From: Desulforudis sp.
Lineage (GTDB): Bacteria; Bacillota; Desulfotomaculia; Desulfotomaculales; Desulforudaceae
Reading direction: 5' to 3'
Length of the DNA: 60,283 bases
Assembly (NCBI GenBank): GCA_003604975.1
Contig: QZIR01000043.1
Span: 1-60,283 of the forward strand
This document shows, piece by piece, positions 17,345 to 26,294 of this stretch (positions are counted from its first letter, which is position 1; the number at the start of each line of letters is the position of its first letter). The notes beneath the pieces are model-generated. The model did not search any database. It was not told where the DNA came from and was given only the letters and a program-made list of their open reading frames with translations. The position numbers and the translations under genes are program-made.

Positions 17345-17917
17345 TTATGGCTTTTTCGCCCAGGCCCGCAGCGCAGATATCGCGTTGAACCCGGGTACTT
17401 CCTCCATGTACCTGCGGTAGGTCTTCCCGAACTTCTCCAGATTCATCTTGTCCTCCAGCCTGGCACCGGTGAGAAAACAGGCGATACTGACCGGCAGGGT
17501 GATCGCCCGGATCACAGTGGGGCCGAAGGCAAAAGCCAGGATCACCCAGACAATCGCCCCCAGGTAGACCGGGTGGCGCAGGTAGCCATAAATACCGCTG
17601 CGGATCAGTTCGGGACGCTTTACACTCTCAGCTTCCCTGGTGAACTCACGCATCTGGTTGTAGGCATAGACAAACAGGATCACCAGAACCAGGGCCAGGA
17701 TACGCAAAGGCAATTCCACCACCGCCGGGAGGGCGAACAACATGATCGAGGGCATTCCCAGCACCTCGAAGATCGACTCCACAAACATCGAGGCGAAGAA
17801 GAAAAAAAAGCCCACGGCAATCAGGACCTCGTCCCGTCGGTGTCGGCGCATTTCCCGCCGCATCCAGTAGACGGTATAGGCCAGGGCCGCAGCCGAAAGA
17901 AACATCAGAACAGTCAA
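17345..17917 (-). CDS. Isoprenylcysteine carboxyl methyltransferase-family membrane protein
   Basis: 190 aa, mostly membrane-embedded. The C-terminal signature GIYGYLRHPVYLGAIVW plus LEDKMNLEKFGKTYRRYMEEVPGF matches the ICMT/phospholipid-methyltransferase superfamily, which binds S-adenosylmethionine with the RHPxY and E/E-K-Y elements. Bacterial substrates are generally unknown; lipid or quinone methylation is possible. It lies between unknown membrane genes on the same strand. Confidence 0.82.
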   Translation of the reverse strand: MTVLMFLSAAALAYTVYWMRREMRRHRRDEVLIAVGFFFFFASMFVESIFEVLGMPSIMLFALPAVVELPLRILALVLVILFVYAYNQMREFTREAESVKRPELIRSGIYGYLRHPVYLGAIVWVILAFAFGPTVIRAITLPVSIACFLTGARLEDKMNLEKFGKTYRRYMEEVPGFNAISALRAWAKKP

Positions 17918-18018
17918 AGTTTCATCCTCCCCTCACTTTTATGGCTCCCCACCCTTCCTGGAAGTGGCTGCAATGGCCCTGGATCCGCTAATCCGGCGGA
18001 AGGGTGAACTGGCTTGAG

Positions 18019-18471
18019 TTAAATGTAGATGATGCTGTCCGGATCAACTTCCGGGTCGCCGACCTGGTCCAGGGGTATCCTTGCCAGCCAGTCCTCCCCG
18101 TACTCCAACTCAATCTGCCGGATGCGGGCGATCCCGTCCTCCGTGATCGAACGCTGATCCTCGCCCGTGGAACGCATGCTCGGTCTGGCGCCGGTAAAAT
18201 ATCCGGCCACACCCTTCGGGTTCTTGCCGTACTTGCGGCAGAACCAACTTAGTTCCAGGGGGGTAACCACGCCGCCCGCACGCTCAACCTCCGCCAGGGG
18301 TGCCACCCAGCGTACGGTGTGCACCATGATTTCCTTTTCACCCACGGTGTAAAGGTTGCGGATCTGCAGCTTTACAGCTTTCAATTCCTGCTCAATCATG
18401 GCCAGACGACTGGTCAGGATCTCCAGGGTTTTCTGAGGGACCTCTATGTTTTTCACCGCTCCTCCATCCAC
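18019..18471 (-). CDS. Hypothetical protein, N-terminal coiled coil
   Basis: 150 aa, not recognised. Residues about 8-45 form an amphipathic/coiled-coil stretch (QKTLEILTSRLAMIEQELKAVKLQIRNLY). The rest is soluble and acidic, with an RSTGEDQRSITEDGIARIRQIELEYGEDW segment. No signal peptide or membrane helix. The start is uncertain: GTG 18471 has no clear ribosome site, while GTG 18456 sits close behind GGAGGAG. Confidence 0.6.
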   Translation of the reverse strand: MDGGAVKNIEVPQKTLEILTSRLAMIEQELKAVKLQIRNLYTVGEKEIMVHTVRWVAPLAEVERAGGVVTPLELSWFCRKYGKNPKGVAGYFTGARPSMRSTGEDQRSITEDGIARIRQIELEYGEDWLARIPLDQVGDPEVDPDSIIYI

Positions 18472-18490
18472 TCAATCAAGACGTTCAGAA

Positions 18491-18655
18491 TCACAGGTTA
18501 CCGCCGGCTATGTGGTAGAGCAGTGCCATCCCGCCGAGCGTAAGCACCAGGGCCATCAGCAGCATTAGCTTGCTGTTATTGATGTGACCCTTATACAGCA
18601 GCCCGACCGCCACCGCGACCATTGCAATCGAAACTAGCAGCAACAACTTTTCCAC
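18491..18655 (-). CDS. 54-residue two-TM membrane peptide
   Basis: A short open frame (GTG 18655 to TGA 18491) encodes MEKLLLLVSIAMVAVAVGLLY, a KGHINNSK turn, then LMLLMALVLTLGGMALLYHIAGGNL. The two hydrophobic helices with a polar hairpin and AAGGA immediately upstream make it a credible gene. It lies only about 20 nt before the 18019-18471 gene on the same strand, as in an operon. Function unknown; no toxin family recognised. Confidence 0.5.
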   Translation of the reverse strand: MEKLLLLVSIAMVAVAVGLLYKGHINNSKLMLLMALVLTLGGMALLYHIAGGNL

Positions 18656-18725
18656 TTCCTTATCAAAGCAAATCCTAAATTCTATTATACAGGCAGTCCA
18701 TGGGAAAGGGAATGGATCGGTTCAT

Positions 18726-20960
18726 TCAGGCCGCACGGGCGAGACTCCAGTTAGGATTTCGAACCGCGGGGCGGTTTTTCCCCAGAAGCCGTATGCTGTT
18801 GGCGATCACGATCAGAGCGGCCCCGGTGTCCGCGAAGACGGCCATCCACAGTGTGGAAAGGCCCATCACCGTAAGGATGATAAAGACCGCTTTCACGGTT
18901 AGGGCAAACACGATGTTCTCTTTGATTACCCTCAGGGTGCGCCGACTCAGGCGTACCGTGTACGGTAACTTGGTGAGATCGTCGTTCATCAGGGCGATGT
19001 CCGCCGTTTCCAGGGCAGTGTCCGAGCCCGTGGTACCCATTGCGATGCTCACATCGGCGGCCGCCAGGGCGGGTGCGTCGTTCACGCCTTCCCCGACCAT
19101 CGCCACCGGGCCATACGCTTGTTTGAGCCGTTTGATGGCCTCCAGTTTCTGCCCGGGAAGCAACTCCGCCTCGACGTATCCGATACCCAGTGCAGAGCCT
19201 ACGACGTGCGCCGTAGCCTGGTTGTCTCCGGTGAGCAGCACCAGTTCCCTGATGCCTTCCCGCCGGAGTTCCGTGAGCGCCCGGTGACTGCCGGCACGGG
19301 CCCGGTCAGCGATGGCGATCAGCCCGAGAACCCGTTCCGCAGTACCCAGGACGACCACGGTCTTGCCTTCTCCCTGGAGCCGGTCCAGGTCGGTGGAGAC
19401 CGGGCCCAGGCTCACGCCCAGCCGCTGGAACAGGCGGGGACTGCCGATGTAGTAGATCTGTCCGTTGACTACGGACCGGGCCCCTTCGCCGGTGAACGAA
19501 TCAAAATCACCAGCCTCAAGCGGCTGGACTCCGGCCTCCCCGGCGTACTGTACAATTGATTCCCCCAGCGGGTGCTCCGACCAAGCCTCAATGGTAGCGG
19601 CCAGGCGCAGCACCTCCGTTCCAGTAAGGTCACCGGTGGGAATCACGTCCGTGACCGCCGGGCGGCCGGTGGTGACCGTTCCGGTCTTATCCAGAGCCAC
19701 GACGCGGACCTTTGCCAAAGCCTCCAGTTGGGCGCCACCCTTGATCAGCACCCCGTTGCGGGCGGCGTTACCGATGGCGGACACGATCGCGATCGGGGTG
19801 GAAATGACCAGCGCACATGGGCAGGCAATGACCAGTAGCACCAGGGCGCGGTAGAACCAGTCGGTGAACGACAGACCCATCACCAGAGGCGGAAGGACGG
19901 CGATTCCGATAGCCACGACGATCACCGCAGGTGTATAATACCGCGCAAATACGTCCACAAAATGCTGGGCCGGGGCCTTTTTGGCCTGGGCCTCCTCCAC
20001 CAGGTGGATGATCCGTGCCAGGGTGGTATCGGCGGCCAGCCTGGTGACCCGGACCTCGAGCATGCCCCGTTCGTTCAGGGTTCCGGCGAATACCTCGTGA
20101 CCGGGGTTCTTGGCGACGGGCAGGGATTCGCCGGTGATCGGGGCCTGGTTTACGGACGAGCGTCCGGCGGTAACTACGCCGTCCATCGCGATCCTTTCCC
20201 CCGGCCGGACCAGGATAATGTCGCCGACCACGATTTCCTCTACGGGCAGCGGCGCCGCCCGTCCCGAACGCCGCACCATCGCCTCTCTCGGCGACATGTC
20301 CATCAGGCTCCGGATCGAGCGACGTGTTCGATCCATGGTATGGGCCTGCAGGGCATTGCCCACGGCGAACAGAAACACCACGGTTGCGCCCTCGGCCCAC
20401 TCACCGAGCAGCATCGCGCCGGCCACCGCCACGGTCATCAGCACGTTCATATCCAGGGTGAGCACCCGGACGGACTGCCAGGCCCCCCGTACGACCATCA
20501 ACCCGCCTGCCACAATGGCGGCGGCAAACAGGGGAACGGTGACTGATTCAGGAGTCCCAAGCAAAGACAGGGAAAAACCCAGGCCAAGGGAAAGGCCGGA
20601 AATGAGGGTCAGGACCAGGCGCCGGTCAGGGCTCGCGTGCCTGACCGATTTATGACTTTGTCCCCGGTTGGAATCAACCCGGTATCCGGCCTGTTCAATC
20701 ACCCTGACGATCGACTCCAGCGGCGCGCTGTGGTCCACCGTCAGCCTGGATGCGCCAAAGCTGACGTCAGCTTGGCGGACCCCCTTGATCCCTTCGATCC
20801 GCCGGGCCAGCTTGGCGGCGCAGTCAGTACAGTCAAGGCCGGAGAGGCGCAGTACGGTGTGTCTAGTTTCGTCTTCCGGTACCACAGGGGCGACCCGGTC
20901 CTCTTTCCTCCGGGGCGGTTCACTGGCTTCCCCGAGAGTTGGTATTCTTAGATCAATCAT
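18726..20960 (-). CDS. cadA: Heavy-metal P1B-type ATPase (CadA/ZntA-like)
   Basis: 744 aa. It has one N-terminal HMA domain with GLDCTDCAAKLARRI, then eight predicted membrane helices. The transmembrane metal motif is CPC (VIACPCALVISTPIA), the Zn/Cd/Pb group. The phosphorylation site is DKTGTVTTGRP, the HP locus is SEHPLGESIV, and the actuator motif is TGES. The hinge motif reads GEGVNDAP where nearly all P-type ATPases have GDGxND, an unusual Asp-to-Glu change. It pumps divalent soft metals out of the cytoplasm. It is transcribed from the ArsR-type regulator gene 27 nt upstream. Confidence 0.93.
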   Translation of the reverse strand: MIDLRIPTLGEASEPPRRKEDRVAPVVPEDETRHTVLRLSGLDCTDCAAKLARRIEGIKGVRQADVSFGASRLTVDHSAPLESIVRVIEQAGYRVDSNRGQSHKSVRHASPDRRLVLTLISGLSLGLGFSLSLLGTPESVTVPLFAAAIVAGGLMVVRGAWQSVRVLTLDMNVLMTVAVAGAMLLGEWAEGATVVFLFAVGNALQAHTMDRTRRSIRSLMDMSPREAMVRRSGRAAPLPVEEIVVGDIILVRPGERIAMDGVVTAGRSSVNQAPITGESLPVAKNPGHEVFAGTLNERGMLEVRVTRLAADTTLARIIHLVEEAQAKKAPAQHFVDVFARYYTPAVIVVAIGIAVLPPLVMGLSFTDWFYRALVLLVIACPCALVISTPIAIVSAIGNAARNGVLIKGGAQLEALAKVRVVALDKTGTVTTGRPAVTDVIPTGDLTGTEVLRLAATIEAWSEHPLGESIVQYAGEAGVQPLEAGDFDSFTGEGARSVVNGQIYYIGSPRLFQRLGVSLGPVSTDLDRLQGEGKTVVVLGTAERVLGLIAIADRARAGSHRALTELRREGIRELVLLTGDNQATAHVVGSALGIGYVEAELLPGQKLEAIKRLKQAYGPVAMVGEGVNDAPALAAADVSIAMGTTGSDTALETADIALMNDDLTKLPYTVRLSRRTLRVIKENIVFALTVKAVFIILTVMGLSTLWMAVFADTGAALIVIANSIRLLGKNRPAVRNPNWSLARAA

Positions 20961-20987
20961 TGCTGCTACACATCTTTCGTCTTGAAC

Positions 20988-21356
20988 TTAATCGTGGCGG
21001 ACGTGGGCCAATCCCTCCCGGAAGAGGTTGATGATGTGCGTGTCGTCCAGAGCATAGAAAACCATCTTGCCTTCCTTGCGGTACTTGACCAGCCGCTGGT
21101 CCCGGAGCACACGGAGCTGGTGCGAGACTGCCGACTGCGTCATTCCCAGGACGGCGGCCAGGTCACAAACGCACAGCTCATGGAGGAACAGCGCCTCGAT
21201 GATCCGGATCCGCGCTGGATCACCCATTACCTTGAATACTGCCGCCAACCTTTCTACTTCGTCTGCGGCCAGCATACGGTCGCGTACTTCCTGTACCACG
21301 CGCTCGTGGACACAGATGACCTCACAAGTATCGTTTTCTCTAACGCCCAAGATCAT
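20988..21356 (-). CDS. ArsR/SmtB-family metal-sensing repressor (CadC/CzrA-like)
   Basis: 122 aa winged helix. It carries an alpha-3 soft-metal site, ELCVCDL, with extra N-terminal cysteines (DTCEVICVHE), as in CadC. It also carries a complete alpha-5 zinc site, DTH-x10-H-x2-H, as in CzrA/SmtB. Metal binding releases DNA and derepresses the exporter gene just downstream. A matching operator lies at 21383-21398. Having both sites intact points to Zn/Cd/Pb sensing. Confidence 0.93.
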   Translation of the reverse strand: MILGVRENDTCEVICVHERVVQEVRDRMLAADEVERLAAVFKVMGDPARIRIIEALFLHELCVCDLAAVLGMTQSAVSHQLRVLRDQRLVKYRKEGKMVFYALDDTHIINLFREGLAHVRHD

Positions 21357-21382
21357 TCCCTGCCTTTACCCATTGCATATAA

Positions 21383-21398
21383 ATGAACATGCATTCAT
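21383..21398. promoter_or_regulatory. ArsR/SmtB-type operator
   Basis: ATGAA-N6-TTCAT, the core of SmtB/CadC-type operators, lies 27 nt upstream of the regulator start codon and therefore controls both regulator and P-type ATPase. Confidence 0.75.
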
Positions 21399-21477
21399 AT
21401 GTTTTTCCCCTCATTCTATGCTGCCGGTGGTCACCTGTCAACTGGATACCATCGTCTAAAAACACCCCTTATCCAGA

Positions 21478-21507
21478 CAAAACTAAGGCCCGGTGTTGCC
21501 GGGCCTT
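21478..21507 (-). terminator. Hairpin followed by T-tract on the minus strand
   Basis: 9-bp stem AAGGCCCGG/CCGGGCCTT with a 5-nt loop. On the minus strand it is followed by AGTTTTGTC, making it a modest terminator for whatever is transcribed across the dprA remnant. Confidence 0.5.
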
Positions 21508-21609
21508 GTACGCTTCCGGGCTCGCCTTTCCGCTTCGCCCGGACAGTCGTATCACTTGCTTCTACATAGTATTCCCTATCGGTTCAAGTTGTTCATCCGG
21601 GTAGGCTGA

Positions 21610-21912
21610 TTATTGGAAATATCCTCTACTTTGACAATGAAAACCCGGCTTTCCGAGGGTTACCCCAAAATGCTCAGCCGTCTTACGTCCGAATTCGGTC
21701 GGGAGCCGCGTGCCGATAACCGCCACGGAGTCCGCATTCAGGCAGGTAGAGTCGCCTTTGATAAACAACGGGGTCAGGATAACGCTTAGGCGCGCCGGAA
21801 AACCCGGGTCCGATAAAGTGACTATGCCGATACCAAGGTTTTTTGCCTCCTCGATGATGCGCTCAGCCCTGTCACAGGCCCGAGACAGGTCGCCCATTGA
21901 AGGCAGTGACAA
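21610..21912 (-). pseudogene. dprA (DNA-processing protein A) remnant
   Basis: 100 codons from TTG 21912. AKNLGIGIVTLSDPGFPARL, LFIKGD and VAVIGTRLPTEFGRKTAEHFGVTLGKPGF match the start of the DprA Rossmann domain (DPxYP, VAIVGTR-P-T-YG). The frame then ends HCQSRGYFQ-stop, where DprA should continue VVSGLARGID. The open frame extends upstream to about 22044 without a clear start. More than half the gene is missing, so it cannot load RecA on incoming DNA. It lies downstream of a germination operon, not in the usual dprA-topA context. Confidence 0.7.
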
Positions 21913-22284
21913 CCGCCGGTTCTCAACCTTTCGGACCCTTAGGGCATCGTGCAGTTCACTTAACTGAGACGGGCAGTGCTTAACAGACCGGACGATGTAC
22001 GGAAACGGTCTTTCTATCGACCTGGGGGGTGAACAGCAGAGTCAAAGTGTAGAGGGGGTCTTATCATCATCCACATCCCAACAGGCTAAAAAACATTCCT
22101 TAGGATACCCAACAGAAATCCCCATCATTGTACCATGATTGGGGCTACAGAGGGGCTGGCCAATGTCCACGTCCGCTGAATGTCGAACCGATCACGGACA
22201 CCCCAACGATCCTCATGGGAGTCACTGATCGGAGCCCTTAACAGTCGTCCGAAGACCGCGCGTTTCTTGAACTAGCCCCCGTGC
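21913..22284. other. Gene-free stretch between dprA remnant and germination operon
   Basis: About 370 nt with no convincing gene. The first 130 nt continue the dprA-remnant frame. A near-palindrome around 22122-22146 (CCCCATCAT...ATGATTGGGG) is the only structure noted. Confidence 0.4.
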
Positions 22285-22521
22285 TCATTGCCACGTTACT
22301 TCCATTCCCAGGGCACGACCCAGCGGACCAAAGACCATGGCCAGGTAGTTATTCGGATTAGGGAGGTCCTGACCCAGCATCCCCGCGAACGATATGTAGG
22401 TTCCCAGCGCCAGAAGCACCAGGTATACCGCCAGCTCGCGCGCGTCCCTGGCATGCATGAAACGCCTGATTCCCAGGCCCGCGATCACCGCCACGATCAG
22501 TAGAGTGACCACAAATCTCAA
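22285..22521 (-). CDS. Small membrane protein of germination operons
   Basis: 78 aa. An N-terminal helix (VVTLLIVAVIAGLGI), a short basic loop, a second helix (LAVYLVLLALGTYISFAGML), then NPNNYLAMVFGPLGRALG. Short two-helix proteins with the PSP/NPN...FxPLG ending are commonly encoded after Ger(x)C genes in clostridial germination operons. Its start overlaps the gerC stop by 4 nt (ATGA). Probably an accessory membrane subunit; function not established. Confidence 0.75.
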   Translation of the reverse strand: MRFVVTLLIVAVIAGLGIRRFMHARDARELAVYLVLLALGTYISFAGMLGQDLPNPNNYLAMVFGPLGRALGMEVTWQ

Positions 22522-23720
22522 TTCATCACCCCCGGCGGGACGATGATGGTACCCCTGTGGCGCAGGATCGACCTTACCGTCACGTTGACTTCAATATTGG
22601 GGTAGATCTCGTCCCAGATCGGGGCCAGCCTTTGCCAGCTCTGGTTGTCCTGCCTCCGCAGCTGTTCGCCCAGGTTGAAAATATCCGCCTGCAGTTCGTC
22701 CTGGGATATACGGACGGTCCCTTCGACCTCATCCTTCACTATGCGGCTCAGCTGCTGGTTCAGGATGCTGAAGGAGCGCGGTTTGCTGATGTCCCTTAGG
22801 ATGCCGTACTCGGAAATATCCGCTCTCACCTCGATGTCAATGTCCGCCCTGACGCGATAGCCGTCCGCTTCCATCCGGATGCTCGAGAAAGCCCTGCGAA
22901 TGCCCAGTCCTATGATGAGATCGGGCGGGGAACCGGGGAAAGGCACGTTCACCACGGTTTGCCGGACCTGACCCTGCTCCCAGAGCAGACCGCGTGTCTC
23001 GCGGGGAGAAAGGTAGCCGACCAGTCTCCCCTCCCTGAACACGGCCGTGCCCGCGGCCTGAATTATCATCTCCGTCCCCTGGTTTCCACCGGATCCGGTG
23101 TTACGGGGCACAAGCGCAAACGCGGGGACGATCGCCGCCCCCGTTTTACTGTTCAGCCGTGCCATGAAATCCCTGAGCCTGATGTCGGGTACGAACCCGG
23201 TCTGGTAGTGCGTCTCCAGGATGTCAATGATTCCTTCAGCCGGGATATCAGCCAGTTTCACGTTAGTGGAAAGCAGCTCTTTGCCGGAAACCGCCCTGGC
23301 CACGATAATGCGCGCCGCGCGGCGCAGTTCGAAGCCTCTGCCCGGGCGTTCCATGAACACCCGTACATCCCATTCCGCCAGATCCTCGCCAAGGATGAAC
23401 AGCTGGGTGTGGCCGTAAAAAGGGGTGCGGGCAGACTCCAGGGCGACCCTTTGTGCCGCCTCGGCCGAACCGTGTCCAGTGACCGGAATGTTTACGAAAG
23501 GCCCGGCCCCGCCGCCCTGACCGCCCGGGGCGGTTTGGCCCGGGGGCTGGGGTTTCAGGACCTGTGCCGTGACCTCCACCCGGTCTTCAGAACCCTGTGG
23601 AGCGGGGTCGATGGCTACGGCTATGACCATCCCCAACCGGTTGAGTTCGATCCGGTCCCAGCAGGACGTAAGGAGGATCAGGGGTAGCAGGACAAGCAGG
23701 GACAGCCAGCGGCGCTTCAT
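22518..23720 (-). CDS. Ger(x)C-type spore germination lipoprotein
   Basis: 400 aa. Signal peptide with lipobox LLTSCWD, then the ELNRLGMVIAVAID start typical of GerAC/GerBC/GerKC. Later blocks include GHGSAEAAQRVALESARTPFYGHTQLFILGEDLA and the C-terminal helix-rich domain ending in SILRHRGTI. It is anchored in the inner spore membrane with GerA and GerB subunits as a nutrient receptor. It is the third gene of a gerA-gerB-gerC operon; start and stop overlap neighbours by 4 nt. Confidence 0.93.
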   Translation of the reverse strand: MKRRWLSLLVLLPLILLTSCWDRIELNRLGMVIAVAIDPAPQGSEDRVEVTAQVLKPQPPGQTAPGGQGGGAGPFVNIPVTGHGSAEAAQRVALESARTPFYGHTQLFILGEDLAEWDVRVFMERPGRGFELRRAARIIVARAVSGKELLSTNVKLADIPAEGIIDILETHYQTGFVPDIRLRDFMARLNSKTGAAIVPAFALVPRNTGSGGNQGTEMIIQAAGTAVFREGRLVGYLSPRETRGLLWEQGQVRQTVVNVPFPGSPPDLIIGLGIRRAFSSIRMEADGYRVRADIDIEVRADISEYGILRDISKPRSFSILNQQLSRIVKDEVEGTVRISQDELQADIFNLGEQLRRQDNQSWQRLAPIWDEIYPNIEVNVTVRSILRHRGTIIVPPGVMN

Positions 23721-24811
23721 CCTTTCACCCCCTTTTTTTGGAAGAGGGCGATGACCAAGAGGAGCGCCGGCAGCCCCACCTCAAACACCACAAGGGAGTA
23801 CAGTGGCATCACCTCAGCCAGGAAGGTGGTCATCTGCGCCACGTTGTCGTACAGGACCGTAGACAGGGCGACAACGAAGAGCGCTGCCGCGGGAAGCAGA
23901 CCGACGGGCGACCTCAGGCCGGTCAGTTGGGCAAGGGCCAGGACCGCGGCGAAGAACCACAGCCCGAACTTCACGGTGACCGCCGCGACCCAGACGACAA
24001 CGGCCAGGGCATCCAGGCGGTTGAAGAATTCGCTGATGAAGACGAACCGTGTCAGGGAGTAGACGGGAAACTGCAGACGCACGGTCTCGGAGGCGTTGAA
24101 AACGGCAATGGTACCAGCGGTCACCAGGGACAGGGTGAAGACGGTGATCACCAGCCCCGCGGTGATGGCCCGCGTTGCGCCTGCGTCCGGCCTGACGTAG
24201 GGAAGGAACATGCTGACCAAGACGACTTGGGCCAGCCAGCCGGCCGAGCCGAGGGATGCAACAAGTAACTGGGGCAGACCGCCGTGGGATATCAGCGGTA
24301 CCAGGTTGCCGGGGTCCATGTTCGGGGAAACCAGTATCAACCCGGTCATCAACAACGCCAGCATGAAGGGCAGCATCAGTACATTGAGATAAACAAGCAC
24401 ATGCAGACCTTGTCCTAAAAGGTAGACGCCGAGAAGAGCGAGTGATCCGTAAAAGACCGATCCCGGGGTGGCGATTAGGATGGTAGAATCCATGAACAGG
24501 CTGTGTTCCTGGAGGATCGTCGCCGTCACGTGGAAGAACCACCAGACGTACAGGAAACCTACCATTTTGCCGAGCGGTTTGCCCAGGATCCTGGGAGCGT
24601 ATTCAATCAGGGTCTGGTCCGGGTAGCGCCGGTGCAGCTCAACCGCCGCATAGGCAACGGCGAGAGCAACGGGGAGTCCCATCCATGGTGCCAGCCAGGC
24701 GCTCTGCTCGGCCATCGTGGCGGTGATGCTCGGTACAATAAGGGCGGCCGTCGACAGAATCAGGGCGATTACCAGCGCTATGAGCTGACCGCCGGTGACA
24801 AAACGGGGCAT
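23717..24811 (-). CDS. GerB-type germination permease subunit
   Basis: 364 aa, about ten membrane helices in the APC-superfamily fold. It contains PSITATMAEQSAWLAPWMGLPVALAVAY, YPDQTLIEYAPRILGKPLGK and the VWWFFHV helix, typical of GerAB/endospore germination permeases. It forms the nutrient-binding membrane subunit of the receptor. It overlaps gerA upstream by 1 nt and gerC downstream by 4 nt. Confidence 0.93.
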   Translation of the reverse strand: MPRFVTGGQLIALVIALILSTAALIVPSITATMAEQSAWLAPWMGLPVALAVAYAAVELHRRYPDQTLIEYAPRILGKPLGKMVGFLYVWWFFHVTATILQEHSLFMDSTILIATPGSVFYGSLALLGVYLLGQGLHVLVYLNVLMLPFMLALLMTGLILVSPNMDPGNLVPLISHGGLPQLLVASLGSAGWLAQVVLVSMFLPYVRPDAGATRAITAGLVITVFTLSLVTAGTIAVFNASETVRLQFPVYSLTRFVFISEFFNRLDALAVVVWVAAVTVKFGLWFFAAVLALAQLTGLRSPVGLLPAAALFVVALSTVLYDNVAQMTTFLAEVMPLYSLVVFEVGLPALLLVIALFQKKGVKG

Positions 24812-26259
24812 TATCGCGGTTCCCCTCTCGTCAGCCTGTGGTCCGGAGCCTGCGCCTCCGGAAGAGTCACCACGAACGTGTCGGCGATACCCGCCCGGAA
24901 GGTCGGGGCCAGCGGGAAGAGATAGGGAATCCCGAATGATCGGACGGAAAGGAGGTGACCGAGCACAAACAGGTAGATGATGATGGCACCGTACAGCCCG
25001 AATACGCCTGCTCCCAGGAGGAAAACCAGGCGTAGAATGAGCTGGGGGGCGTTCAGGGACAGGCTGGGGACGGTGAAGGACGCGATCGCCGTGAGCCCGA
25101 CGACGATGATCATCGCCGCTGAGACAATCCCCGCGGTGATCGCCGCCTGCCCCAGGACGATGCCGCCCACGATGCTCACCGCCTGGCCCATAGGCCGCGG
25201 TAGACGCCCGCCCGCCTCCCGCAGCCCCTCAAACACGAAGCCCATTATCAGGGCCTCCAGAACGGCCGGGAAAGGTACGACTTCCCTCTGGTTGATGAGA
25301 GAAACCAGGAGGGGCGTCGGTATCATCTCCTGGTGAAAGGTACTCAACGCAACGTACAGGGCCGGCCCCAGGACGGACAGGTGCAGCATGAGATACCTCA
25401 CCGTCCTTAAGATACTCTGGAGAACGGGGTTCTCGTAGTAATCCTCGGGGCTTTGCAGGTGCTCTACGAAAACGCTGGGCACCATGACGCAAAACGGCGT
25501 CCGGTCGGTGAAAACGGCGACGCGGCCTTCCAGGAGTCCTGCCACAACCCGGTCGGGCCTCTCCGTTACCATTGTGGTTGGGAACAAGGTATAGGGCGAT
25601 GCCTGCAGCCGCCGCGCAATCGTCCCGTGTCCGGCCAGCCTCTTGATGCCTTCGGCGTCCAACTTCGCTAGGACCTCTTGAATTATGGACGGCATGGCCA
25701 GGCCGTCGACGTACAGGACATTGACGGTCGTTCCGGCGAACTCCCCGATGCTCAGCTCCCTGACCCGCAGAGCCGGGGACTTAAGCCCCAGGCGCACGAG
25801 CGCCACGTTGTCACCGATGTTCTCGACGAAAGACTCCCGCGGTCCGCGGACCACGGTCTCCACGTTCGGTTCTTGCACATCCCGCGTCTTGGGTTTGAAG
25901 GTGTCCAGGGCAAGGCAGCCCCCGTCGCCGTCACGGAACAGGATGGATCTGCCCCCGAGCAGGTCGTCGACCGCCTCGTCCATCCTGGTGCGCAGCCGGA
26001 TGGACGAGACGGGTACCCCGGTGATCCGGTTTTCATTGGTCCAGACAGGATCTCTCGCCAGGGTCTCAAGCACGGTTTCGGAAAGCAACGTGGTGTCGGC
26101 AAGGCCACGGATGTACACGAGAACACCCGGGCTTTGTCCCAGGATAAGATACCGGAACGCCAGATCTGGGGGGTTGCCCATCCGGTCCCTGATCGAACTG
26201 GCGAACTCATCCGCGCTCTTGCCCCTCAGTTCGGTGTTACGCCTTCTGTATCTGCGCAA
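24811..26259 (-). CDS. GerA-type germination receptor subunit
   Basis: 482 aa. N-terminal soluble domain with RYLILGQSPGVLVYIRGLAD, VEELLGGRSILFRDG-like and VVRGPRESFVENI (the conserved RGPRE motif). Next comes TERPDRVVAGLLEGRVAVFTDRTPFCVMVP. The C-terminal half has 4-5 membrane helices with TPLLVSLINQREVVPFPAVLEALIMGFVFEGLREAGGRLPRP. The first gene of the operon. The start is uncertain: TTG 26259 has a G-rich run about 9 nt upstream. Confidence 0.93.
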   Translation of the reverse strand: MRRYRRRNTELRGKSADEFASSIRDRMGNPPDLAFRYLILGQSPGVLVYIRGLADTTLLSETVLETLARDPVWTNENRITGVPVSSIRLRTRMDEAVDDLLGGRSILFRDGDGGCLALDTFKPKTRDVQEPNVETVVRGPRESFVENIGDNVALVRLGLKSPALRVRELSIGEFAGTTVNVLYVDGLAMPSIIQEVLAKLDAEGIKRLAGHGTIARRLQASPYTLFPTTMVTERPDRVVAGLLEGRVAVFTDRTPFCVMVPSVFVEHLQSPEDYYENPVLQSILRTVRYLMLHLSVLGPALYVALSTFHQEMIPTPLLVSLINQREVVPFPAVLEALIMGFVFEGLREAGGRLPRPMGQAVSIVGGIVLGQAAITAGIVSAAMIIVVGLTAIASFTVPSLSLNAPQLILRLVFLLGAGVFGLYGAIIIYLFVLGHLLSVRSFGIPYLFPLAPTFRAGIADTFVVTLPEAQAPDHRLTRGEPR

Positions 26260-26294
26260 TCACAACAACCCCCCGACACAACATACCTGTAGGG

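Noticed and set aside
18726-19287. Plus-strand frame of 195 codons opposite the metal ATPase end
   Set aside because: Ser/Arg/Ala-rich shadow of the ATPase C-terminus.
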